Positions 8,681 through 16,800 of a stretch of 64,000 nt of DNA are shown piece by piece (positions within the stretch are counted from its first letter, which is position 1; each line of letters opens with the position of its first letter). The stretch lies in contig JBBDRN010000041.1 in assembly GCA_040905445.1 (NCBI GenBank), forward strand, positions 25,856-89,855, in the 5' to 3' direction. The notes beneath the pieces are model-generated. The model saw nothing but the letters and a program-made list of their open reading frames with translations, searched no databases and was not told the origin of the DNA. The position numbers and the translations under genes were made by a program. This DNA comes from SKPT01 sp040905445 (GTDB lineage Bacteria; Planctomycetota; Phycisphaerae; Phycisphaerales; Phycisphaeraceae).

Positions 8681-8820
8681 GCGGCGGCGTGTGCTCGACG
8701 ATGAGCACGCGTCCGGGACGTGGCGGGGTGTGGTGTGGTGTGGCGGGGCGTCGCATCGATCCGCGACCGCAGTGTCGCCCGCGCGCGATGGATGTGTAAT
8801 CCGTATGATCCCCACCCGAA

Positions 8821-9654
8821 TCACATGAACTGCCAGTCCCCGGTCCCCAGGCTCCAGGCCCACAGTGCCGCGTTCGTGATCCCGTGCGACCAGACGATCG
8901 GCCCCAGCCCCATGCGGCGGTCGCCGCGGTTGGTGTACCACAGCAGCCAGCACCACACGACCGCGCAAGCGATCGTGCCCGGCCAGTCGCGCTGCACGTG
9001 GTGCACCATGAAAACGAACGTCGACGCGGCAAACCCGAACGCCGTGACCATTCCCACCGGACATTCGCGAAGCTGCTCCGTGAACTGCCCCGGCAGCCCG
9101 CGCACGCGCTGGCCCAGACGCGAATGGAGCACCCAGTCGCCGACGATCGGCAGATCCTCGACAAGCTGCACGAGCCCCAGGCCGGTCTTTCGCGCCGAAT
9201 GCAGCCCGCGCAGGCAGGCGCTGCGAATGAAAAGCTCCTCGAACAGCGGCACGAGGATCGCCATGCCGGCGAGGCGCAGCCCCAGCGAGATGCCGTAGAG
9301 CGCTGTCGAGGTGTCGGCCATGCGCTCGAAGTAGTGCGGCTCGCCGTCGGCGGCGAACCAGGCCGGCGCGAGCGCGATCATCCAGAACCCGAGCCCGATC
9401 CAGGCGGCGCAGAGCCCCAGGCCCGTCGGGATCGCGAGCCAGTGGAAGCGCAGCGTCAGCTCCGGCAGCAGCAGGCGATAGCGCCAGAGCATGGCGGCAA
9501 CGACCGCGAACTGGATCGCGTAGAGCACGGGGTAGAGATAGGGCGAGGCGTCGATGGTGAGGTTGATGCCCGCGAGCAGGGCGAGGTAGACGATGAACGG
9601 CGCGATGCGCGGGTGCCAGGGATTGGCCGCCATCCACGCGTCGATGGCGCCCAT
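8821..9654 (-). CDS. CPBP-family intramembrane metalloprotease (CAAX protease-related)
   Basis: A 277-residue integral membrane protein with about seven hydrophobic segments. It carries the CPBP signatures in order: EELFIRSACLRG (EExxxR, near residue 140), FVFMVHHVQRDWP (FxxxH), and a C-terminal HGITNAALW (HxxxN/A). These Glu and His residues form the active site of Rce1-like proteases. The overall pattern resembles the CAAX-protease-related proteins that accompany exosortase systems, but no exosortase is in the window. The start at 9654 (MGAIDAWMAANPW) places the first membrane segment near residue 20; an upstream TTG is possible. It is transcribed away from the release-factor-like gene at 9832. 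Confidence 0.8.
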   Translation of the reverse strand: MGAIDAWMAANPWHPRIAPFIVYLALLAGINLTIDASPYLYPVLYAIQFAVVAAMLWRYRLLLPELTLRFHWLAIPTGLGLCAAWIGLGFWMIALAPAWFAADGEPHYFERMADTSTALYGISLGLRLAGMAILVPLFEELFIRSACLRGLHSARKTGLGLVQLVEDLPIVGDWVLHSRLGQRVRGLPGQFTEQLRECPVGMVTAFGFAASTFVFMVHHVQRDWPGTIACAVVWCWLLWYTNRGDRRMGLGPIVWSHGITNAALWAWSLGTGDWQFM

Positions 9655-9831
9655 GAAGCCGGTGGCCGGCGTGAAGGTGGACTCGCGGTCGGTCGATGAG
9701 CCGGTCAAGGGCGGGGCGTCTCCGTGGCGGCGAGGCGTCGCGGGGCAGTGGGCCTGCCTGACGTCGGGCCGACGCCGTGCTGACTTGAGCCCCGCGCCCG
9801 GCGGGGTCGCGCAGCCGACTACGATACGCCC

Positions 9832-10350
9832 ATGGCCGACCCGACGCCAGCGCACGAGCACCCCGCCGCGCTCGACGACGCGAGCCTGCTCAAGCACTGC
9901 CGCATGGACCAGACGCGCGGCGGCGGGCCGGGCGGGCAGCACCGCAACAAGACGGCGACCGGCATCCGCCTGACGCACGAGCCGACGGGCATCACCGCCC
10001 AGGCCGGTGAGCGCCGATCACAGGCCGACAACCGGCGTCAGGCGCTGCGCCGCCTGCGCGTGAAGCTCGCGTTGCACGTGCGGTGCGATGTGGCCGGCTC
10101 GCCGAGCGCGCTGTGGCAAAGCCGCTGCCGGGGCGGGCGGCTGTCGATCAACCCCGACCACGCCGACTTCCCCGCCCTGCTCGCTGAGGCGCTCGACTGG
10201 ATCGTCGCGGCGGGTGAGGACATCAAGCGCGCGGCGACGGCGCTGGGCGTGTCGACGACGCAACTCGTGGGCCTGCTGCGCGACGAGCCGGCCGCACTGG
10301 AGCAGGTCAACCACGCCCGGCAGGCGCGCGGGCGGCCGACGTTGCGGTGA
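9832..10350 (+). CDS. Peptide chain release factor-like protein (GGQ domain)
   Basis: A 172-residue protein with the catalytic core of class I release factors: MDQTRGGGPGGQHRNKTATGIRL, where the GGQ loop triggers peptidyl-tRNA hydrolysis on the ribosome. It lacks the stop-codon recognition domains of RF1 and RF2. The second half is an unusual helical part (INPDHADFPALLAEALDW, then DIKRAATALGVSTTQLVGLL) with a helix-turn-helix look, in place of the strongly basic tail of ArfB. Likely roles are ribosome rescue or release of peptide from stalled complexes. The start ATG at 9832 gives a normal N-terminus for the group. Confidence 0.8.
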   Translation: MADPTPAHEHPAALDDASLLKHCRMDQTRGGGPGGQHRNKTATGIRLTHEPTGITAQAGERRSQADNRRQALRRLRVKLALHVRCDVAGSPSALWQSRCRGGRLSINPDHADFPALLAEALDWIVAAGEDIKRAATALGVSTTQLVGLLRDEPAALEQVNHARQARGRPTLR

Positions 10351-10374
10351 TGGTGCGAGGGGCGCGATGCACAC

Positions 10375-10468
10375 GGCGAGCGCGGAGGGATGGTGGTTTG
10401 CGTCACGCCTGTTTCTTCGCGCACGTCGGCCTGCTTCGCCTCTTCCGCGGTTCAATGGTGAGTTCGTC
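10375..10468 (-). repeat. Dispersed repeat, copy 2 (inverted relative to copy 1)
   Basis: The reverse complement of this stretch aligns to 4893-4984 over nearly its full length. The right terminal inverted repeat seen in copy 1 is missing here, so this copy looks eroded. It lies just downstream of the release-factor-like gene. Confidence 0.7.
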
Positions 10469-10491
10469 CCCTCCCGATCAGCACTCGGCAA

Positions 10492-11142
10492 TCACTCGCG
10501 CCCCTCGACCTGCCGGGCGTATGCGTCGACCTCCTCCTGGCTGACGCCCAGCCATTCGAGCATGTGCTGGTCGTACACCTCCTGGTGCTGCGGATTGGAG
10601 AAGTCGAGGCGCAGCTCGTTGATCACCTTGGTGCCCTGCGCGATCCAGGCCCGCCACGTCTGCTGCCCGAAGTGGTCGTAGATGAATCGGCCCACCGGGC
10701 CGCGCATCGGCGGATCGTCGAGGCGCTGCTGCGGCTGCCCGGTGCGGCGGTCGACAACCATGTTCTCGCCGCCCGCCTCACCCGCCCCCGCGGCGACCTC
10801 CAGCTCCTCGACCTCGGGCACCTCCAGCCCCAGCTTCTCCAGCAGCGACCCGATGGCGCGCTTGGGCATGACGTCCCCGCGCTGGGCCGCGATATGGTAG
10901 CCCTCGGTCAGCAGGGGGCCGGCCTCCGCCTCGCGGCCGAGCTTGATGAGCACCTGTCCGCGAAGCTGGTACGCCCGCGACATCTGGGGATTCATCTCGA
11001 TGGCGCGGGCGAAGGCGCGGTCGGCGTCGTCCAGGCGCTCCGCCTCACGGTAGGCGCTGCCGAGGCTGAAAAACGCCATGTCGTCCGGCACCTCGCGGGC
11101 CATCTTCTCCCACTGCGCGATACGTTCTTCCAGTGTTGCCAT
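10492..11142 (-). CDS. TPR protein fused to a YggX-like Fe(II)-trafficking domain
   Basis: A 216-residue protein. Residues 1-100 hold about two tetratricopeptide repeats (AFFSLGSAYREAERLDDADR, then AYQLRGQVLIKLGREAEAG). From about residue 135 it matches the YggX family: PPMRGPVGRFIYDHFGQQTW, RAWIAQGTKVINELRL, then HMLEWLG. YggX helps protect iron-sulfur proteins against oxidative damage in enterobacteria. The Cys near the YggX N-terminus is absent here (VVDRRTGQ), as is any CxxC pair, so metal handling is uncertain. Start 11142 follows from the TPR boundary. It lies downstream of hsp20, separated by a terminator. Confidence 0.75.
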   Translation of the reverse strand: MATLEERIAQWEKMAREVPDDMAFFSLGSAYREAERLDDADRAFARAIEMNPQMSRAYQLRGQVLIKLGREAEAGPLLTEGYHIAAQRGDVMPKRAIGSLLEKLGLEVPEVEELEVAAGAGEAGGENMVVDRRTGQPQQRLDDPPMRGPVGRFIYDHFGQQTWRAWIAQGTKVINELRLDFSNPQHQEVYDQHMLEWLGVSQEEVDAYARQVEGRE

Positions 11143-11174
11143 GGGAGACAGGATAAGCGGTGCGGCTGCCGGCG

Positions 11175-11210
11175 CAAAACGAAAGCCCACGGACGGCAGT
11201 CCGCGGGCTT
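11175..11210 (-). terminator. Rho-independent terminator of hsp20
   Basis: On the minus strand a 12-bp stem with one mismatch (AAGCCCGCGGAC / GTCCGTGGGCTT, 4-base loop) is followed by TTTCGTTTT. It lies between the hsp20 stop and the TPR-YggX start, so hsp20 is probably a single-gene transcript. Confidence 0.75.
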
Positions 11211-11246
11211 GGGGCGGGAAAAGGCCCGGGTTCCGGGCACGCGGGG

Positions 11247-11675
11247 TCACTTGACCTCGATCTTGCGGGGCTTGACCTCCTCGCGCTTGGGCAGAGTGAC
11301 GGTGAGCACGCCGTCGTCGAGCTTGCACTGGACGTTGGCTTCGTCGACCGCCACGGGCAGGCGGAAGCTGCGGGCCACGCGGGTGAACTGCCGCTCGGTC
11401 AGGTGGCGCTCGCCCTTGTCCTGCCCGTTGCCCGCCTCGCGCTGGGCGGCGATCGAAAGCACGCCCTGCTCCATCGTCACGTTGATCTCGTCCTTCTTGA
11501 AGCCGGGCAGCTCGGCCTCGACGATGATGTTGTTGTCGTCCTCGCTGATGTCGACCGGGTAGGCGGCCGTGGTGGCTTGCAACTCGCGCCCGCCCCAGGC
11601 ACGGTCGAACGCCCGGTCCATCTCACGCTGCAGCAGCTCGAAGGGGTTGTCGCGTCGCGTCATCATGGGAAGCAT
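11247..11675 (-). CDS. Small heat-shock protein, Hsp20/alpha-crystallin family
   Basis: A 142-residue ATP-independent chaperone that holds unfolding proteins. It begins with a short helix (NPFELLQREMDRAFDRAW) typical of bacterial class A Hsp20, followed by the alpha-crystallin domain (DISEDDNNIIVEAELPGF to LDDGVLTVTLPK). The C-terminus ends PRKIEVK, containing the I-x-V tail used for oligomer contacts. The start is fixed by an almost perfect Shine-Dalgarno sequence, AAAGGAGGT, 5 bases upstream. A sigma-54 promoter match lies about 100 bases upstream and a terminator follows the gene. Confidence 0.93.
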   Translation of the reverse strand: MLPMMTRRDNPFELLQREMDRAFDRAWGGRELQATTAAYPVDISEDDNNIIVEAELPGFKKDEINVTMEQGVLSIAAQREAGNGQDKGERHLTERQFTRVARSFRLPVAVDEANVQCKLDDGVLTVTLPKREEVKPRKIEVK

Positions 11676-12095
11676 GGCCTACCTCCTTTGAGAAAAAGAC
11701 GGCCTGAACTCCACCGGCCTCTACCCGGGGGGCCGGCTCCCCGGCCGTCGCCGCCGCCGACGGCACCCTTCAAAATGCAATGACTGTGCCAGCCAATCGA
11801 CACACGTCGAGCTGTAAAAAATGTGTGCGAAGTAGCTTATAGACGACCTGCCGAGCCCGCGGACGCCGTTTTGGCAGCCGGCGAGGGCTCCGAACGCCAG
11901 CCTGACAATGGGCGATCGCCGGCCGCTGAAAGGGCCCGTCCAACCCTCCCGCGCAGCAAGCGGCGGGCCACCGGCCTTATCATGTCGACCGGACGTGGTC
12001 CGCCGCCGTCAGGCCTTCTAAACTCCCCCGAGTGGCGGCTGGCCGCTCCCAGGGACGCCGAGTCCCTGGACGCCGAACGCGAAGACAGGCAGCCC
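11676..12095. other. Divergent intergenic region between hsp20 and the response regulator
   Basis: About 420 bases hold the hsp20 leader (with a GC-rich hairpin near 11730-11745), the sigma-54 promoter match at 11776-11791 and an adjoining inverted repeat TCGAC-N4-GTCGA at 11797-11810. A locally AT-rich stretch near 11813-11843 follows. From 11823 the response regulator frame is open, so part of this stretch may be its 5' coding sequence. Confidence 0.5.
11776..11791 (-). promoter_or_regulatory. Sigma-54 (RpoN) promoter of hsp20
   Basis: The minus strand reads TGGCACAGTCATTGCA, which fits the -24/-12 consensus TGGCAC-N5-TTGCW with the invariant GG and GC exactly 10 bases apart. It would give a leader of roughly 90 bases. 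Sigma-54 promoters need an AAA+ activator; the inverted repeat at 11797-11810 is close upstream but its role is not known. Confidence 0.65.
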
Positions 12096-12710
12096 ATGGC
12101 CGAGGCCTCATCTGAATACTCATGTGCCGGCACGGGACTTGCGGCGCCCGGGACGCGCCACCGCGGGGCCTGGATCCGCCACGGCCCGGGCCACGGGAGC
12201 ACACGCGTCGCCGCGCATCGCCCAGACACGCCGGATGAACGATCAGTCCCCGACCAGACCCCGACGGGGGATCAGCCTCAGCCGTCTGAGTCGCCGCCCC
12301 AGCCCGCGACGCAGCACGAGGACGGTCGGGTGCGGCGGAAGGTGCGGGTACTCATTGCCGACGATCACACCGTCGTACGCCAGGGCCTGAGGTCGCTGCT
12401 CGAGAGCCTGCCCGATCTCGAAGTGGTCGGGGAGGCGGAGACGGGCTGGCAGGCGGTGGATCGGACCCGCGCCCTGCACCCGGACATCGTGCTCATGGAC
12501 GTGTCGATGCCGGAGATGGACGGCATCGAGGCGACGCGGCGGATCACCGCGGAGCACACCTGTCGCGACATCGTCGGGCTGTCGATGCACCGCAGTGAAT
12601 ACATGGCCGAGAAGATGCACGAGGCGGGGGCCCGCACGTATCTGACCAAGGACAAGGCGATGGAACAGTTGATCGAGGTCGTCCGGGCGTTCGGCAATCC
12701 GCCGACGTAG
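12096..12710 (+). CDS. Receiver-only response regulator (NarL-type receiver)
   Basis: A 204-residue protein from this start. The last 125 residues form a complete CheY-like receiver: VRVLIADDHTVVRQGL with the acidic pair, HPDIVLMDVSMPEMDGIEA with the phospho-acceptor Asp, GLSMH and YLTKDKA with the conserved Lys. It most resembles the receiver of NarL/LuxR-type regulators, but the protein stops after it with no HTH output domain. The N-terminal 80 residues are low-complexity and Pro/Gln-rich. The start is uncertain: the frame is open from 11823, and a GTG at 12330 would give the receiver alone. A partner kinase is not in the window. Confidence 0.65.
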   Translation: MAEASSEYSCAGTGLAAPGTRHRGAWIRHGPGHGSTRVAAHRPDTPDERSVPDQTPTGDQPQPSESPPQPATQHEDGRVRRKVRVLIADDHTVVRQGLRSLLESLPDLEVVGEAETGWQAVDRTRALHPDIVLMDVSMPEMDGIEATRRITAEHTCRDIVGLSMHRSEYMAEKMHEAGARTYLTKDKAMEQLIEVVRAFGNPPT

Positions 12711-12721
12711 GCATGGACCCG

Positions 12722-13771
12722 CTACCGGAAGATCACCAGCACGACGAGGACGACGAGCACCAGCAGCGCCAGGGCCGCGGCGACGAGCGCGAGCATGACG
12801 CGATCGCCGCTGAGCGTGGCGAGAGGCGACGGTCGGCGGTCGGTTGCCGGCCGCGCCGCCGCGGACGCGGAAGGGACAGGTGCGCTGTAGCGGGCGTGGA
12901 CGCCTTGGATGAAGCCGGCGTCGAGATCGTAGGGGATCGAGCTGACGAGCGGGACGCGGGCCGGCGAGGCGAGCAGGGCGAACGCGGCGTCGGCGTTGAG
13001 CGGGCCGGCGACGGTGTCGACCCAGGCATGGTCGGGCGAGCCGATCAGCGTCAGCGGCCCGCTGCCCAGTTCGGCACGGACGATCGGCCACCAGTGACGC
13101 AGGGCTGGCCAGCCGGGCGCCTCGGCCGCGGGCAGACGGAAGCTGACGGTCGTCGCGTCGGTCGTCAGGCGCTGGCGCTCGCGCGTCAGGTGATAGATGA
13201 CGCGATCGAAGCCCACCTCGCCATCGCACGCGGTCCGCGCAATCGCGGCCGCGTCCACCAGCGACGGCTCGGGCGACGGCAGCGTCGCGGCCGGCGCGCG
13301 GGCGATGGCCTGCTGGCAGGCGGCGACCGCCTCACGCACCGCGTCGGATTGGACGGCGGCCTCGCACCCGGCCTTGAGCTGCTCGAGGTATGCGCCGGCG
13401 TGATCGATCGCCACCGTCAGGGGGACCGAGCCGGGCAACTGCGCGCAGACGACCATCGGGTAGGCGCGTCGGCCGACGCCGTCCGAGGAGGACCAGAGCC
13501 GCCCGACGACCAGGTGGCTCTGGCGGCGCATGAGGAACAGGTGGTTGAACCCGGGCAGCTTGTCGCGGGCGTCCAGGTGCTGCCAACTGCCGCCGTTGAT
13601 GTTGCCGGCGATGGCGTCGAGGTAGAGTTCGCGTTTGATCTGGACGAGCAGGGCCGTGTTGAGGCCGATGTCCTCGATGTGGTCGTCCCACCCCGGGTGC
13701 TTGCCGAAGGCGGCCACGACGGCCAGGTCGCCCGCCGGCGCGGCGCTCGTGTTGCCTTGGTCGCTGAACAT
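12722..13771 (-). CDS. tagF: TagF-like type VI secretion regulator with C-terminal membrane anchor
   Basis: A 349-residue protein, last gene of the T6SS locus, 97 bases after tssM. Residues 10-130 match the TagF N-terminal domain (VVAAFGKHPGWDDHIEDIG, then LPGFNHLFLMRRQSHLVVGR and RRAYPMVVC). TagF is a post-translational repressor of T6SS firing that acts with Fha and the PpkA/PppA pathway. The C-terminal 25 residues are a strong hydrophobic helix (VMLALVAAALALLVLVVLVV), which I do not recall as standard for TagF and which would tether it to the inner membrane. Start 13771 gives the natural domain edge; AGGAAG lies 12 bases upstream. Confidence 0.75.
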   Translation of the reverse strand: MFSDQGNTSAAPAGDLAVVAAFGKHPGWDDHIEDIGLNTALLVQIKRELYLDAIAGNINGGSWQHLDARDKLPGFNHLFLMRRQSHLVVGRLWSSSDGVGRRAYPMVVCAQLPGSVPLTVAIDHAGAYLEQLKAGCEAAVQSDAVREAVAACQQAIARAPAATLPSPEPSLVDAAAIARTACDGEVGFDRVIYHLTRERQRLTTDATTVSFRLPAAEAPGWPALRHWWPIVRAELGSGPLTLIGSPDHAWVDTVAGPLNADAAFALLASPARVPLVSSIPYDLDAGFIQGVHARYSAPVPSASAAARPATDRRPSPLATLSGDRVMLALVAAALALLVLVVLVVLVIFR

Positions 13772-13868
13772 GCGAAAGGGGTGCTTCCTCGTCGGCCTGC
13801 CGCCGCGCGGATGGCGTCGGGCGCATGGTCGCGGTCGGCGGCGGCGGAGTGGCGTGCGCCGACCGGGC

Positions 13869-16800
13869 TCAAGGCTGGGGCCAGGCCTCGGGCGACGGCA
13901 TCGGCCGATCAAAGCGCAGCCCGAGCCAGTAAAAGAAGACCTGCTCTTCGGTGGCCGCGGGCGCGTCATCGGCGTCGTCGGCGTCGTCGGCTTCAACGTC
14001 CGGTGCCGGCAGGACCACGCGCAGCGGAAGCCTCCAGAGCGGCGGGCCGTCGTCCTGCTCGTTTTCTTCGTAGACCACGCCCGGCTGCAGCGTCGCCGCC
14101 AGCACGCCGAACGGCGCGTCGAAGCTCACCTCGGCAGCCGGCTCGGCATCGTCGTCCAAGCGGAAGAAACGCAGCGTGAACGGCTCGCCCGCGGGCACGT
14201 GCAAGCGGGCCGACCGCTCTGGATCGTCCGCGCCCCGCTGCGTCGTACGCAGCTCGCCGGCGATCTCGACGTAACGGAACGGCCGAATCGCCGCCTCGGC
14301 CTCCTCCGGCCAGTCCGGCGCGTTGAACTGGTCGCTCGCCGGCAGCAGGAAGAGCTCGGCTTCGAGCGGCTGTTCGGCATCGGTCAGCGCCAGCGCGATG
14401 CGCGTGATGCTGCGAAGCCAGCGCGTCTCGTCCTCGACGATGATCTCCGCGCCGGAGATGCGGCCAAGCTGGTGGTCGACGCGGTCCAGCCCCGTCCGCG
14501 CGCCGGCGCCGATGCGGCTGGGCTCCTCGTCGTCCAGCCGCCCGATCATCGCCTGGAGGTGCGCGGCGTCGGCGGCGGCAGTGCGGATCTGCTCCATCGT
14601 CAGGTGCTCGGAGCCCGGCAGGTTGTAAAGCGGAAAGCCCCGGTGCTCGCCGCGCAGACGCGCCTTGGCGTCTTCCGCCACGTGCGCGCCTTCGTCGGCG
14701 ATGGCTTCCAGCGCCACGCGGACCAGCTCGCTCCAGTAGCGCAGCGGCGCCTCGGAGGGGTCGTCGGCGTAGACGATGCCGCCAAGCAGGTCGCGGCGGA
14801 AGTCGCTGGGCGTCATCCGCTTGAGCCCGACGACGCCGGCTTCGATGTCCAGCTCCCCATCGCGCGTCCGAGCGGTGAGGTTGAGCCAGTGGCGCACGAC
14901 GTCGTTGCAGATCTCGTCGAACCCGCGCCGCGTGTGCGTGAGCTGCCCGGTGGCGTGGGCGATCAGTTCGTCGCGCTCGGGGCCGGTGAGGAAACGCTCG
15001 GGCACGCGCTGCAGCGCGAGCGCGACCTGGTCCGCCAAACTCGCGAGCTCGGGCTGAACGACCTCGGCGCGCAGCGTGCTGAGTCTCTCGTAAAGCTCCG
15101 TCCAGTCCCCGTCCGGGGCCGGGCTTGCGTCCTCGAGGACGCCCTGCGACCAGTAGGCGATGTACCGCTGGACGTAGGGCTGGACAACGCGGCGCTCGGC
15201 GTCGCGCACGCGCGGGTCGAGGGTTTCGGCGTCGAGCAGGCGCGACGCCGCGTCCGCGCCGGGTTCGGCGCGGTCCGCCAGCGCCGCCCAACTGCCCGCA
15301 AGGCGGCGGAACGCCTCCGGGTGAAGCCCCGCCGGGAACGCGGCCTGCCCGCTGAAGCGTTGTGACAGCGGGATCCGCGGCGGGGTCCAGGTGCCCGCTG
15401 CTTGCGCGGCGGTGAGGTCGGCCTCGGCGATCGCGCTCTCCAGCGCGTCCGCGTCGGCGGGCAGCCGCGCGAGTGTGCGCTCCAGCAGATGCGTGCGGTT
15501 GGCGCGCCCGGCCAGGCGCAGCCCCCAGCGCGCGGTCTCGGCGGCGGCATCCAGCGACGCATCGTCCGCCAGCGCGTGGCGGTCGGTGATGCGAGACTCG
15601 GCCGCGGTGGCGGTCGACTCGATCGCCTCCAACAGATCCGCGACGTTGGTCAGCGTCACCTGCGGCGGATCGTCGCCGAAGAACGCGTCATCTGCATCAC
15701 GGTACATCGCCAGGCGAATCTGGTAGGCCACGCCCGCTTCATCGCGGCGCATCGCGCGGTTGGCGGTCATCAGGCTGCCGTGCAGCCGCTCGACGTCATC
15801 CACGATACCCGCGAAGCGATCGTCCGCTGCCGCGCGGGTCGCGTCGCGGCTTGCCTGCAGTCGGCCGCGCAGGTCGTCGGCGTCGGCGTCAACGTCCGCG
15901 CCGGGCGGCAACTGGTCGATCAGCGCGCTGAACTGCCGGTCGATGCGATCATGCAGCTCGCGCTCGGCGGCGGCGAGCAGGTCGGCGACCGCCTCGTCGG
16001 GCTCGAAGCCCTGGTCCTTGAGCGACGCCACCGCACCATCCAGTGCCACGCCCGCATCGTGAACCGCGGCAAACCGCTCGTGCCACGCCTCGGTGCCCTG
16101 CCGCGCGCGGTCGTCGCCGTAGCGATCGGGAAGGCCGAGCAGCGCGGTCTCGGCGTCGGCGAAGTCCACCATCGCGGCCCGCAGGTCCTCCAGATCACTG
16201 AGCAGGCTCGCCGGGTCCGCGCCGGCCTGGTACTGGAAATCGGTGAACGCGGTGATGCCGCGCGCCAGCAGCGGCTCGACGTTCAGGCTCGCGAGCACGG
16301 CCGCGGCGGTGCGATGCCGCCGGCCCGCGAGCTCGCGACCGGCGTAGGTGTCGGCGAGGATCTGCTCGAGGCCTCGCGCGTCCGCGTCGCTGGCGAAGCG
16401 CTCGTACTCCGCCTCATCGAGCAGCACGCGCAGCAGCGGCGATAGCGACACGAGCGGTGGCGCGTCGGCCACTGGCGCCTGCTCCTGGCTGAACGTGTGC
16501 AGCCGCAGAAGCTGCGCGAGCGCGGCCGTGGCGTCGGGCGACCAGCTCGCCCCGTCGAGATCGCGCAGCTTTTCCGCGACGCCTTCGACCACGGGCGTGA
16601 GCATCAGCTCGCGGACGAGCGCGTCGTGGGCTTCGAAGCGCTGGTCGTGCAGCAGGTCGCGGTCGAGGCCCGCGACGAGGCGGAAGACCGCGGGCACTTC
16701 GATGCCGGCGCTCGCGAGGCGCAGCGACAGGTCGGGCAGGCCGGCGACGGAGATATCCTCGCCTTCGTGCTCCAGGGCGTGTTCGTGGCCGTTGTACGCG

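Noticed and set aside
8567..9637. Extension of the receiver-GAF frame upstream to 9637
   Set aside because: The extra part is the wrong frame of the CPBP protease gene; the GTG at 8566 has a ribosome site.
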